NCBI GenBank assembly: GCA_003952965.2
Contig: CM025853.1
Span: 25,436,254 to 25,500,253, forward strand
Direction of reading: 5' to 3'
DNA: 64,000 bases
Source of the DNA: Morella rubra
Lineage: Eukaryota; Streptophyta; Magnoliopsida; Fagales; Myricaceae
Positions within the stretch are counted from its first letter, which is position 1. The number at the start of each line of letters is the position of its first letter. The translations under genes were made by a program, and so were the position numbers. This document shows positions 1-11,374 of the stretch, piece after piece. The notes beneath the pieces are model-generated. The model was not told where the DNA came from, did no database searches, and saw only the letters and a program-made list of their open reading frames with translations.

Positions 1-90
1 CGATCGTCATTATATAGACGATCGATCGCTGGTTAGGGCATATTGCAAGTTATTGACCTTGTGTAGCATTTATTATATTCTCATATTTAA

Positions 91-291
91 TTATTGAAGT
101 GCTTGAGTTCTGAAAATAAATCATGAAGTTTGAGAAGCCTGGAAGATGATTACAGGAGTGTTTTTTTAATAGTGATACATGTATAATGTTTGAGCTTTAT
201 ATTTAATGTTTGATTATTGAAGTGTTTGAGTTCTGAAAATAAATTATGCAGTTTGAGAAGCATGGAGGATGAATATTGGAGTGTTTTTGAC
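91..291 (+). repeat. two direct copies of an ~80-bp repeat in CACTA-1 5' region
   Basis: A stretch starting TTATTGAAGTG at 91 recurs at 214 (offset 123 bp) with a handful of substitutions, ending near 168 and 291. It lies in the 5' subterminal or untranslated region of CACTA-1. Function is unknown; a local tandem duplication is the simplest reading. Confidence 0.7.
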
Positions 292-548
292 TTGTTATGT
301 TTGAGTTTATTTTTGGGATATAATGTGTGTACTCGTAGACCCGTTCAAGGGTTAAGACGCGATAAATTATGCGTTTATCGCGTAATAACCCTGGAATTGT
401 CCACAATATGGACAGTTTGAGATTGTGTATTCGTGGTTGGACGAGTTCGGTGCTTGTGTCCTGTCTTGTCTTGGAGGAAATTCGGTATCATCTACCTTTT
501 GTCTCTGGATATACTACTAGCATTGATGTATGACGTCATACAACTATT

Positions 549-1753
549 TGTTAGGGACCCCGGTCTAGGCCGCCTTAACAACTCCAACTCCCGCCAATTG
601 ATTCGAACGCGATCACCCCAATCGATCCTCCTAAACCGTTCTTGGCAACACACGAGCTGAAATATAGGATCTAACACACAAATGAAGAACACTCGAGATA
701 TTATTGATAAGAACGAAGAACGTGGTTAAGGGTTAATTAGCCCAAGAACCACAAGAACACAAGAACAATCCCGATCAAGGGTTAATTAGCCCAAGAACGG
801 GTACCCAAACTAGGTTATTAGCCTAGAATGAATCCCAAGTAACAAGGTTATTAGCCTTGAAACCGACTTAGCATATACGTGCCTATGCTTGGCCAAAACT
901 CTCCAAAAGCACTCAGGCTCTCCAAGACTCTACTATTCTCAATATTCTGAATGAATAACTCTAATGCACCTAAGGTGTTTATATAGACATCCTTAGGTGC
1001 TTACAAACCCTAATGAAATCAAATCACAATCACAATTAAATCAAATCTAAATCAAATCACCGATCTTTAGGAATCAATCCCTTCAATCAAGTAGATTTGA
1101 TATTACATGCCTAATACAACATAAACTCAAAGGAAAGGAATCTTCTAGAGTTTAGGAAAGGATCCCTAAATCTAGAAGATATGATTTATTCAATCTCAAC
1201 AAGAAAGGAAACTAATCCCTAAGATACCTCGTGGATCTTGCCGTTCGCCGCCGTCCGCCGCCGTCCACGGCGGCGCCGCCGCTGCTTGCACCTCCATGGG
1301 TGGTGGTGCTCCTTCGACTCTGTGGCCCTTCCTCTTCCTTTCCCCACCTAGCACCGGTAGGGGTGGTGGTGCTCCGCCACTGGTGGTGGCCATCCTGTGT
1401 AATGGCACTCCTTTGTCTGTTGGCCCGCTGTTCTTGCTTGGCTTGGCTGGTGGCCAAGGACTTGCTGTGGCACCGTGTCATGGCAGCAAGGCCATGGGCT
1501 GTCATGGCATGTCTGTGGCTGGCTGGCTGGCATGCCAGGCATGGGTGTTGCTGGGGCGCCATGCCTTGTCAGGGTTGATGGGGCGCTGAGCTTGCGCGCG
1601 CGCGCGCTGATGCCATGGCATGGCTGTGGTGCTCTTGCTGCGCGCGCGGTGGGCGTGTCAAGGGTGCCCATGGGTGCCAATGCCGCCTCATCTTGGCACC
1701 TATCCTCCCAAGCGTGTCTATCACGGCCCATGTCATCACTGAGGACCCTTTCA
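549..1753 (-). mobile_element. solo LTR (1205 bp) nested in CACTA-1
   Basis: The unit begins TGTTAGGGACC at 549 and ends CA at 1753. It is flanked by a perfect 5-bp target duplication, CTATT, at 544-548 and 1754-1758. There is no primer-binding site, polypurine tract or coding region, so it is a solo LTR left by recombination between the two LTRs of a lost element. A TATA-like CTATATAAAC on the minus strand (near 978-990) suggests minus-strand transcription, with a GC-rich U3 (about 1215-1750) and R/U5 to the left. The longest open frames at 1196-1578 lie in this GC-rich part and overlap in several frames; they do not look coding. The LTR separates the CACTA 5' end from its transposase start. 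Confidence 0.88.
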
Positions 1754-1980
1754 CTATTGTTGATGACGTTTGCTTCCAACGCTGGTGCGTGCATTTGGGG
1801 ACTGGGGGAGATGCTGCCGAATTTTTTTCGAGGTATGGATGGACACAAGTTGAATTGATGTTCAACTCCAAATGCACAATCTTGAATGGGATAGGACCTA
1901 TCAGTTGGGTTTAAAGTCAAGTTACAATGATTGGGTGTTTATGAATTACTTAATTTGTGTATGTTTTTAGATTGGTGGCG

Positions 1981-4900
1981 ATGGATAAAAGTTGGGTTTA
2001 CGAGAAAAATCGGTTTGGTGAAAAGTATTCGGAGGGGGTCCGTGGGTTTGTGGTATGGCGGCTCGTTGTGTAGAGTCTCGGGGTCAAATCAGATGTCCAT
2101 GTCGGAAGTGCAGAAATGTAGTGTTTCAAGTGTTAGATAAAATGGAAGATCATATATACATTAATGGGTTTAATGTGAGCTATAAGTCATGGGTGTTTCA
2201 CGGGGAAGGTATTCAACTTACTTCACAGTTGAGTCAAGAGTCCGGTGCGAGCTTACCATATAGTGATGATGATTTAGAGGGAGATAACTCTGATAGAATG
2301 GAGGAAATGTTATCTGATGTTCGTGCCGGATTAGATGGTGGGGCGGCAAGGGTTGAAACGGAGAACCCTAATATTAAGGAAACCCCCACTTGGGGACCGG
2401 AGGCTTCGACACCACTTAATAAATTATGGGAAGAGGCAGAACATGAATTGTATCCTGGATGTACCAAGTTTAGTAAGTTGTCATTTACAGTTCGGTTGTT
2501 GCACGTGAAGTCGGAGAATAAGTTGTCGGTTAAGGCATTTGATATGATATTACAATTGATTAAGAGGCATTGCCAGAGGGGGAGACGTTACCAGGATCGT
2601 ATTACGAGGCGAAACAATTGCAAAAGGATCTTGGGTTTAGTTATAACAAAATCCATGCATGTCAAAATGATTGTGTGTTGTTTTGGAAGGAAAACAGTGA
2701 GTTAGACAGATGTCTGATATGTGGGGTGTCTCGGTGGAAATTCGAAAATGATTTGCGCAATCGAATTTCCAGAAAAGTGTTGCGTCATTTCCCTTTAATC
2801 CCTAGACTTAAACGTTTGTTTACCACAAAAGATGTAGCAATTGACATGAGATGGCATAAGGAAAAACGGGTCGATGATGGGGAGAGTTTGAGGCATCCTG
2901 TAGATTCATTGGTTTGAAAGAATTTTGATAAGGACAACGATGGGTTTGCTCAAGATGCCCACAACGTCCGCCTTGGTCTTGCTTCTGATGGGTTTAATCC
3001 GTTCGGAAACATGAGCAATGCATACAGTATTTGGCCAGTCGTTGTGTTTCCATATAATTTACCCCCATGGAGGTGTATGAAGATCCCATTTTCACTAATG
3101 GCTCTTTTGATTCCGGGTCGAAAGTCACCGGGAAATGATATTGATTTATATCTTCAACCCTTAGTGGAAGAGTTGAAACAATTATGGGAAGATGGAGTTG
3201 AGACACATGATGCTTCAGATGGGACAACATTTAAGATGCATGCAGCTTTGATGTGGACCATAAATGATTTCCCAGCATATGCCAATTTATCTGGATAGAG
3301 TACCAAAGGGAAGTTGGCATGTCCAACGTGTAATTTAGACACTGACTATAAGTGGTTGAAGCACGGGAGAAGAATGTGTTATATGGGTCGTAAGATATAT
3401 TTGACACCGGGGCATGCATGGAGATATGATGTGGATACGTTCAATGGGAAAGAAGAACATAGACTTCCACCTGAGGAGTTAACTGGTGAGAACATATTGG
3501 AACAATTGACGCATGTCGGAGAGACTATCTTTGGTAAAGCGTCAGGGAAGAATAGGGGAAAGAAGAAACAATCGTCGGAACGTTTGAATTGGACGAAGAA
3601 GAGTATATTTTTCCAACTGCCGTATTGGAGTACATTAGGGTTACGGCATAACTTGGACGTGATGTACATCAAGAAGAACATATATGACAACGTGATTGAG
3701 ACGGTGATGAATATCGAGTTCAAGACCAGAGATTCAGCGGGTGCACGTAAAGATTTAGCTGAAATGGGGGTCAAAAAAGACTTGCACTTGGTGCATGACG
3801 GTCGGGTTGAATTGATGCCTCAAGCGGTGTATACTTTGATTCGGGAAGAGCGAAGGAGGGCCTGTGAGTGGTTAAAAGATGTGAGGTTCCCCGATGGTTA
3901 TGCAGCTGAGATTTCACGTTGTGTGAATCTAGATGAGTTGAAGATTTCTGAAATGAAAAGTCATGATTATCATGTGTTCTTGCAGAGGGTTCTTCCAGTG
4001 ATGATCCGAGGGTTGTTGAAGGAAGACGTGTGTGGCGCAGTGACTGAATTATGTTTGTTTTTTCGAGAGTTGTGTTCTCGTACGCTGAAGATTTCTGTAT
4101 TGCAGAGGATGTCAGAAGGATATCGGGATAATTTTATGCAAGTTGGAAATGATTTTTCCACCTGCTTTTTTTACAATAATGATGCATTTGGCAGTCCACT
4201 TACCGCGCAAAGCAATGCTTGCTGGACCAGTACAATATAGATGGATGTATCCAGTTGAACGGTTGATGGGTCGCTCGAAACGGAATGTGAAAAATAAGTC
4301 TCATCCCGAAGGGTCGATTGCAGAAGCGTATATTGAGAATGAGTGTTCGACATTTTGTTCCCAATACCTCCGAGGGGTCGAAACAGTGTTTAATCACAGA
4401 GATCGAAACTACGATTCTGACGGAGATCTCGAGATACGAGGAAGGTCATTGGATGTGTTCACTCAGAGAATTAGATTGCTAGGGGCTGGAAAAGGACATG
4501 ACATAGACCGAATAGAGTTCAAGAAAGCTCGGTGGTTTGTGCTGAACAATTGCAAAGGCATCAGCAACTACTTAGAGTAAGTAAAATAAAATTTCATACA
4601 TTTTTTATAATATACAGACGTTGATTAACCTTATCATTACAGTGAACACATGGACGAACTTCGCGTGCAAGGAGTTGGTAACATTTCTCGTATGCATGAG
4701 GAACAATTTCCGGATTGGTTCTTAGGGCGAGTAAGTGTTATTGACAAGTAATTCATGGTTTAAACTCGTGTATTTGTTTTTAATGACCTTCTAATATATT
4801 GTTGTAGGTTCAAAAATTACGTTCTCAAAATCCATGTACATCGATCGATGAATTGTATTCATTGGCACGTGGGCCTGATACACGAGTGATGCGTTATTCT

Positions 4901-5634
4901 GCATGTGTTATGAACGGATGTAGATATCATACAGTACAACGGGAAGAACGTCGGAGAACTCAGAACAGTGGTATTGTAGTACCGGGATCACATGAGGGAA
5001 ATCCAATAGAATTTTACGGAAGGCTTGTAGACATTTATGCCATGCAATACTTGCGGGGAAATACTGTATATTTGTTTAAGTGTGATTGGTGGGACGTTGG
5101 AGATCACCGTGGAATTCGTATCGACGAGAACTTTAAGAGCATAAACACTTCCCGACTGTGGTACTTAGAAGATCCATTTGTTTTGGCTAATCAAGCAAGT
5201 CAAGTGTTTTATCTAGTTGATAATCTGCATGGACCTACATGGCGAGTCGTGCAGAAGTTGTCGTGTAGAAATGCATATGACATTCCCGGCCTGGATCCGG
5301 ATGGTGAAGTTGATGTAAACATTGAATCGGGAGCAGCCATCGCGAATGAAGCATATCAAGAGGACGATGCCATTGACTTGTTTATAGACTTCTGACAGTT
5401 TAATCTTAATCCACTACAGAGGGATGACGTTACGCCAAACGTTATCCAAGCTTCTGAGGCAATTGATCGGCAGAAAAAAAGACGTATAGATAGTAACGAT
5501 GTTTCAGAGGGGGATGAAGCAGAAATTGAAGAGAATACCAAAGAAAGTGGGGACGAAGATTCGTTCGAAAGTGATAGCAACTCTACTGAGAATGAGGCAT
5601 CGGGCGATAACACGCAAGAATCAGATTTTGATTA
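1981..5634 (+). pseudogene. TNP2-like CACTA transposase, frameshifted
   Basis: This is the transposase that would bind the element ends and catalyse cut-and-paste transposition. Reading from ATG 1981 (MDKSWVYEKNRF), four regions appear in the usual order: a transposase-associated CPC-x2-C zinc-binding domain (to about 2220), a TNP2 domain (about 2570-3900), DUF4218 with a GPVQYRWMYP motif (about 3920-4577) and DUF4216 with LFKCDWWD and QASQVFYLVD motifs (4960-5290). An acidic tail ends at TAA 5634. Two introns are visible: 4578-4642 (GTAAGT...TTACAG) and about 4731-4807 (GTAAGT...TTGTAG). Breaks are a frame change near 2060, another between 2460 and 2570, a stop at 2915-2917, a stop at 3296-3298, a frameshift near 4145 inside DUF4218, and a stop at 5393-5395 before the tail. 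It is a recent but inactive copy. Confidence 0.9.
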
Positions 5635-5981
5635 ATAATTTCTTTCATGTATATTTTCTTTCTAATGTTGATGTTTGCTGAACAATTTTTACTGTTACTG
5701 TCTCGTTTACCATATCTTTATCGTTTATTTTGTTATGTCACAGCTTCTACGGTGAAATGAAGCGTGGACGAGAATTTCCTTCAGTTACTTCTGGATAGTT
5801 GCATAGTATGAGTCCGATCCGAGTCCTACACTGAGCGCTCCTTCTCCAAGAGTGAATGAAGGCATGAGTCAAGGCACGCCAGGTTGTCCTAGTAGTTGTG
5901 CATTTAAGAAATTATTCTAAGTTATATTTCAATTTCCTTAAGTTAACGACCGACTAACTTTGTTAATTTTATTTTATGTAG
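5635..5981 (+). other. spacer between the two CACTA-1 genes
   Basis: This AT-rich spacer holds a short ATG frame at 5757 that stops after 13 codons, which may be a decayed first exon of the second ORF. A splice-acceptor-like TTTTATGTAG precedes the exon starting at 5982. No other feature is seen. Confidence 0.4.
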
Positions 5982-6840
5982 CGACATCAGCTTCTAAACG
6001 TGGGCGAGGTAGGACACGTGGAGTCAGTTTGGAGAAGAGTCTTGGGTCTGGGTCCGCGAAACTATCGGTGCATATCCCGGAGGGAGAGTGTGGAGGAGTT
6101 TCTTCCACTGCTGCCATTCTATCGACGAAGATTGGAATGTTGGTCCGAGGGTTGATTCCGATCTCAGTTAACAAGTGGGTCGATGTTCCTACAGAAGTGA
6201 AGGAGTACATTATGGACCGGGTGTTGGTATGATTAAATTCGTAAACATAAATTTTTGGTGGACGCATTTCGTTTATCATTGTAATATTGTATGTTTTGGT
6301 ACTTATGCAGGACCAGTTCGACCTTGACTACACCCGTCATGAGGACGTGAGGACGGTGGTCGAGACAATGATGACGACACGTCGAACGCACCGCAACCGA
6401 ATGCATGCGTATTTTAAGAAGTTCCCGAGTAAAGAGGCGGCGTTGCTGAAGCCACATCCTGATACCACAGAAGAACAGTGGAAGGAGTTATGCGATTTGT
6501 TCACCAGCGAAGCATTTATGGTACGTGATTACAAAAACTTGTTGCTTAAATATTACATTCTTTTTATATTTAATTACTTAAAGAGCAGCAGGTGGAGCAG
6601 GATCGCATCCAGTTGGAGCAGGAGGAGCGCATGAAAAGGGAGCAAGAGCGCATGCGAATAGAGCACGAGAAGCACATACAACTGGAACAAGAGCGCATGC
6701 AGCGCATGCGAAAGGAGCAAGAGTGCTTACGGGCAGAAATATCGAAGGAGCTGGAGAAGAAAATGTCCTCTGTAATGGAGAAGAAAATGAGCGACATGTC
6801 AAAGCGACTATTCAGCCAGTTTGGGGGTTCAAAAAGGTAG
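5982..6840 (+). CDS. CACTA-1 second ORF (Ptta/En/Spm Transposase_24-like with coiled-coil tail)
   Basis: Three exons are readable. The first (about 5982-6229) encodes KLSVHIPEGE and KWVDVPTEVKEYI. The second (about 6310-6519) encodes DQFDLDYTRHEDVR and RTHRNRMHAYFKKFP. The third (about 6588-6840) is a charged, Gln/Glu-rich coiled coil (EQERMRIEHEKHIQLEQERM) ending SKR-stop. GT-AG-type junctions separate them (GTATGA...ATGCAG; GTACGTGA...GAGCAG). The family matches plant En/Spm second proteins, which are thought to bind the subterminal repeats. An independent copy with the same blocks exists on the minus strand at 13100-13640. No stop is seen inside the three blocks, but the true start is not certain, so the first exon may be incomplete. 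Confidence 0.72.
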
Positions 6841-7029
6841 ATGCATGTATATTGTAATAACTTTTTAATTATGTATTATTACGATATTATTTTCGATTTA
6901 ATTATGGATCACTATATGTTATTATTGATATTTATTAATGTGAGTATTGTATTATTATTATAAAATGTACATGTTATATAATATTTTCTATTATTATTGT
7001 TTTAAAAAAAAAAACCATTCTCTCACCAC

Positions 7030-7370
7030 TGATCGATCGTCATATTCAGCGATCGATCATTTGTTGTTCAACCGATCGATCGTCCAATACTACCGATTGA
7101 TCGGTTCATAAATCAATGTTACATCACTGAATTCAACGACCGATCGTCCAAGGCATAACGATCGATCGTTATACTTTAGTGATTGATCGCTTATATAAAG
7201 CGTCCGATCGTCGTTGCTTAGCGATCGATCGTCAATATGTACCGATCGATCGATCAATATGTACCGATCGATCGTAATATGTACCGATCGATCGGCTTCC
7301 CAATCGATCCATCACTTCGTTTTCAACGACCGATCGTGAAAATTACCGATCGATCAGTATATTTAGTGAC
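7030..7370. repeat. CACTA-1 right subterminal array of GATCGATC-type repeats
   Basis: At least a dozen copies of a palindromic core ATCGATCGT or ACCGATCGATCG occur in both orientations over about 340 bp. They are followed (7362-7554) by inverted GTGACGAAAT/ATTTCGTCAC blocks and the terminal repeat. The same core occurs at bases 1-35. By analogy with En/Spm these are probable binding sites for the element-encoded protein. Confidence 0.8.
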
Positions 7371-7554
7371 AAAAAATATCCGTCACTAAAAACTTTTCGT
7401 GACGAAATTCGGATTTCGTCACGAAATACATTTCGTGATGCTCATTCGCTGACAGAGCTCGTGACGAAAATATTTCGTCACTAATTCTTTTAGTGACGAA
7501 ATATTGACTTTTAGACAAAACATTTTGTCACTGAAAGTCAATTTTTTTGTAGTG

Positions 7555-8560
7555 CAATGTTTTGCGCATCTTGTCCACAATCCAGCACAAACACAAAAGT
7601 AAAACCGACTTCACCTTATGATTTAATTTAGACTCCCTACTAACATCCCCATATTTGTCAAAAAGGTCCTTCAAGATAGGAGCTAGCTCCCGAGGGAGCG
7701 TATATCCTTCAATGTTGAAACTCTTTTGTTCATATTCTTTGAATTTCCACTGTTTTGTTGTGTCTGCATTACCCCATTTAGGCCTACTCATGAGGTGCAC
7801 TTTGAAGTCCTCCTCATTGTCCTCAGTCTCTTGATCCTCAATTGATGTCCCTACAATCTTGCCAATCCTCCATCTCTGCGGCTCAAAACAATTCACTAAC
7901 TCTTCTTTTTCATATTCTTTGAAAGAATTTATTATTTCCCTCACCCAAGGCCTTTTGTTTTCCCTCTTTTCTGCAATATTTTCGGATGCTTCATTTTGTA
8001 GCATCTCTTTGACTGTCATCCAAGCACCCAAATTCCTTGTATCTACAACTCTGTGCTCTCCTTTCAGTAAGGATACAACCTTAATTGCAAGCATGCATTA
8101 ATAATGTTGATTAAGATAAACAAATTAACAATTTTATCCAAATCCACTGTACAACTAATTTTGGAGTCTTTTAGGTCCAGTAATGAGCATGGAAAATTAT
8201 TATCATTTGCTTTATAGAGTCAATGTCATTTTGGGAGTCCGAACAACCAAATTCGTCACATTGAGCCCTCAAACTACTATAATTAATTAATGTGCTTATC
8301 AAATAAGATCAAACCATCAAAGTCGTACCACATGTTATATAAATAGGCCACGGGGCACATTTTTTATGGTCGGCTCATATTTAAGGGCACACATTGATGA
8401 ATTTTGATAATTTGAGTGTTCAATGTGATGAATTGGCAGTTCAGACCCTTTAAAGTGACATTGATCTCATAGTTCAATGATGTAAAATGAAATTTTCCGC
8501 TATATATTATAGAAAAGAGGAGTGTGAGTGGACATACCTCTAATATTACACAATGCACGT
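7555..8560 (-). pseudogene. PEARLI-4-like exon of a DC1-family gene, cut by CACTA-1
   Basis: An open minus-strand frame (about 8076 down to 7555) encodes VVSLLKGE, an acidic linker, NIEGYTLPRELAPILKDLFD, KYGDVSRESKL and CLCWIVDKMRK. I recognise this as the PEARLI-4/phospholipase-like plant domain (PF05278-type). It ends abruptly where CACTA-1 joins at 7554/7555. Upstream lies an intron, then (8526-8560) the last codons of a DC1 exon with the same donor context as at 54250; the rest of that exon is replaced by unrelated repeat sequence. The paralogue at 52750-55036 carries the uninterrupted version of this junction. Biochemical function is unknown. Confidence 0.65.
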
Positions 8561-8814
8561 GAGCAATCTATTCTTATGTTCAAGCTATCATTGATTTTTC
8601 AAGCCCTAAACTTGGTCAGTTTTATAACTTTCTAAACGGTATTTCTTTGCTCCCAAGTAAAATACTTTGCCCTCCTTAGGGAGAAGTATCTTGTTCCTTT
8701 GTATGATCAAAAAGATTATTCCTTATTGAGTTTGTAACCGTTAAAGTCCTACTATGAAAGAAGATGCCTTGCCCTTCGTCTTACGAACCAAACTTGTTCG
8801 TCTCATCGGTTCCT
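8561..8814. repeat. dispersed low-copy repeat next to DC1 fragments
   Basis: The stretch (TTCAAGCTA..., CCAAGTAAAAT..., TTTGCCCTCCTTAGG...) has diverged relatives near 16430-16560, 21780-21900 and 56200-56340. It is non-coding, and its class is not clear. Confidence 0.5.
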
Positions 8815-11257
8815 CACTACAAGAAATATAGCTTTAGGTGACAAAAAACTGGGTGTCAAACCAAATTCGTCACTCAAAATCATCTAGGAACGAAATAATT
8901 GTCTGGACAGATCAAAAACATGTTCAGACTTATTTCTGGAGTGACAACATACATGCGTCGCCAATGAGTGACGGTAAAAATAGTCACGAAATATAAAAAC
9001 CGTCCAGACTCTCAACAACACCGTTCGAACTCTATGCTGGGTGACAAATTACAAATCGTCGTAACTGAGTGACAATTAGAATTGTCACAATTTTTCCAAA
9101 CCCGTCTGGACCATTTTTATAAAACCGTCCAAATGTAATTACATAACGAATAATAATCGTCAGCATATATAGTGACAAATTTAAAATCTTCATGAACACT
9201 CAACACCCTTCGGACTCCACAAAATGCGTTCCAACAGGAAAAACATCCTTATGGACTGTTAAAAAAAGTCTGCATAGGTATGACGCTTCTTCCGCGAATT
9301 GTGTGGTTCCACATTGCAAAAATTCAGACGCGTGAACAATCTCACCATCCAGACCCATAAGTACAGTCCAAATGGTTAAAGTTCTAGATCCATTTCGAAT
9401 CAATCGGCATATTTAAAGACAATAAATTTGGTTGGACCACGTGTGAAAATGATGCAGAGAACCGTCCGAACTCATATCAAATATGTTCGGACGCTTTTAG
9501 GAGACGTTAAACCTGCCAGACTTTGTGAAAATCACAAACTCCCTCTCCTCTTTCAAACTTTTCTCCTAAACGGCTTCGCTCCCTGTTCAAGATCTCTCAA
9601 ATAACTTCAGGTAAAAAAAATTCATGAGTTTCCTTTTTAATTTCATGCATTTCAATTCAATTCTGTCGTTATTTAGTTTGTTGGGTTATTTTGGTTGATC
9701 AAATTATGCTACTTTGGTTTGGTTCATCGAAACACTGTGCGGACGGTATTTTATAATGTCCAAACTCGATATCGGATGTCCAGACGGTTATTTGATGTGC
9801 GGACGGCATATTTAAACGACTCAGTTTGATTTTCATGCTAACGGTTTTTCCTATTGTTCGGACGGTTTTTGGTAGGTTGACCATGGAACACTCGGGGAGA
9901 AGTATCACCAATGTCGGGGGACAAACAGAGTGACCAACTTGGGCGGACGCCTTTTTGGTAAAGTTGAAAGAGAGTATTTGGGCGATAGTGAGGCTGACGC
10001 ATTCGTTGTGCATGGAGTTCCAATGCCGCTTGGCCGGTCTAGAGACCAAACTTGCTCCGACGGAAGAGTTGAATATTATGCGGATGGAACTAGTTTGCTA
10101 TGAGACAACAATTATCTGAGTTGTCCCAGTCTGTCCATGCCATTTCGATACATTTACAAACACTCGTCAGATGGGTGGATAATATGGAGGAGCATTTGAT
10201 GGAGAAGCAGCAATGGAAGAAAGACGAAGAGCTGATGCAGATGATGGCGGAACAGTAACGAAAAAAAGACGAAGAGCATCAGAAGATGATGCAGGAACAA
10301 CAAAGGAACATAGTCGAACAACAAGAACGGAGGTTGCAACTAATGGAGGAGTAGATGCGTGAGCAGCTGATGGAGCAGATCAGATAGTTGCAATCTCGTA
10401 CGACACCCAAATGAAAATTTGGGTATTTTTATGTATTTTCACTACTTTGTCAGTACTTATTGATTATGCATTTTATTTATTTTTAATGACGATTACATAT
10501 TTGTAGATATTGTATTATATTACGAGTAATGAATATATTTTTACTTATATTATTTGTAAATTATTTTTAACATTTTAATTAAATTAATTCAAATATGTGG
10601 AAAACGGTTCGAACGCTAACAAAAGTCATTCGAACGTTGTAACATGCGCATGCTTACAAAACAAGTCCGAACCCTTACTCCATCCAAACGATATTTCTAG
10701 CATGCACACATATTGTTGGTAATAAACAGAAACCGTTCCGTTCGACAGCTGTAAAAAACGTTCCATGCTTCTTTGCGTCCGAATCCTTGACATTCGAACT
10801 TTTCTTCTGCAAATAGTCGTATATGAAAAATGCATCGGACAATGCTTCGAACACGTTCGAACAGCTGTAAACGATATATTTACATTAGCGTTCGGACATT
10901 GTTATACAACGGTGCGGACGTTTATTTCATGACAAAATGCATTTCATCACATTGGACTAACCGTTCGCATGAGCTGTGCGAACGTATAGAGAGAACGTTC
11001 GCACAGCTCATGCGAAGGGATGGACTGTACTGGGCATGACGATTTTTAATTTCGTCAGTAGGGCACTACACCGTTCGAACGTGGTTATATACCGTCCGAA
11101 TGATTTTGAGTGACAAAACACAAAAATTGTCACCTAAAACATTGGCTGACGAGCTTTAGGTGATAACTCAGTTTTGTCACCCAAAACCTTAGCTGTCGAA
11201 ATTAGTACTTTGGGTGACAAATTTTTTTGTCACCCAAAGTATTTTTTTCTTGTAGTG
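8815..11257 (+). mobile_element. CACTA-2: complete non-autonomous CACTA element
   Basis: The element starts CACTACAAGAAATA at 8815 and ends TTTCTTGTAGTG at 11257, flanked on both sides by the 3-bp target duplication CCT (8812-8814, 11258-11260). Inverted blocks GGTGACAAAA/TTTTGTCACC extend the terminal repeats. Many copies of the palindromic subterminal motif CGTTCGAACG or CGTCCGAAC occur near both ends (about 8990-9500 and 10600-11100). There is no transposase; only a broken second ORF remains (9880-10390). It must have been mobilised in trans. Confidence 0.92.
9880..10390 (+). pseudogene. decayed En/Spm second ORF in CACTA-2
   Basis: The first block reads SEADAFVVHGVPMPLGRSRD and then GRVEYYADGTS, a pattern expected of the C-terminal part of plant En/Spm Transposase_24-type proteins. 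After a 1-base frame change near 10100 comes a Met/Gln/Glu-rich coiled coil (MEEHLMEKQQWKKDEELMQM, then QEQQRNIVEQQERRLQ), interrupted by stops near 10256, 10352 and 10386. It is not translatable as it stands, and it resembles the coiled coil at 6588-6840. Confidence 0.65.
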
Positions 11258-11374
11258 CCTTGAGTCTATCTTTAATTCTTGTATTGGAATTCTTTTGTGT
11301 GCTTTAAGTAATATGCATTGCATTTATTGTTAGTAAGGACAAAGAACCACACAATTATCTTTTAGGGGTAACTA

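Larger units (their letters stand above)
1..7554 (+). mobile_element. CACTA-1: CACTA (En/Spm) DNA transposon, near complete, left tip outside window
   Basis: The right terminus reads TTTTTGTAGTG and ends at 7554, the complement of the CACTAC tip typical of En/Spm elements. It is followed by CAA, the expected 3-bp target duplication. The first 35 bases of the window carry the same GATCGATCG subterminal motif that is repeated at 7030-7370, so the left terminus probably lies shortly upstream of base 1. Between the ends sit a TNP2-type transposase (1981-5634) and a second En/Spm ORF (5982-6840), both on the plus strand. A solo LTR (549-1753) is nested in the 5' part. Both ORFs carry disabling changes, so the copy is unlikely to be autonomous now. 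The element landed in an exon of the minus-strand PEARLI-4-like pseudogene that starts at 7555. Confidence 0.88.

Noticed and set aside
1196-1920. Long overlapping open frames on both strands in a GC-rich stretch
   Set aside because: They fall within a solo LTR and run in several frames at once, as expected from GC-rich sequence with few stop codons. No domain pattern.
6570-6802. Ser/Cys-rich minus-strand frames
   Set aside because: Antisense shadows of the coiled-coil exon at 6588-6840.
7030-7370. Regularly spaced palindromes reminiscent of a CRISPR array
   Set aside because: Spacing is irregular, the repeat is short and self-complementary, and the context is a plant transposon.
10154-10339. 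Leucine-rich minus-strand frame
   Set aside because: Antisense shadow of the coiled-coil remnant of CACTA-2.
8990-11100. Repeated GTTCGAAC motifs resembling tRNA B boxes / T-arms
   Set aside because: No A box, no cloverleaf and many regular copies near CACTA termini, so they are subterminal repeats and not tRNA genes.
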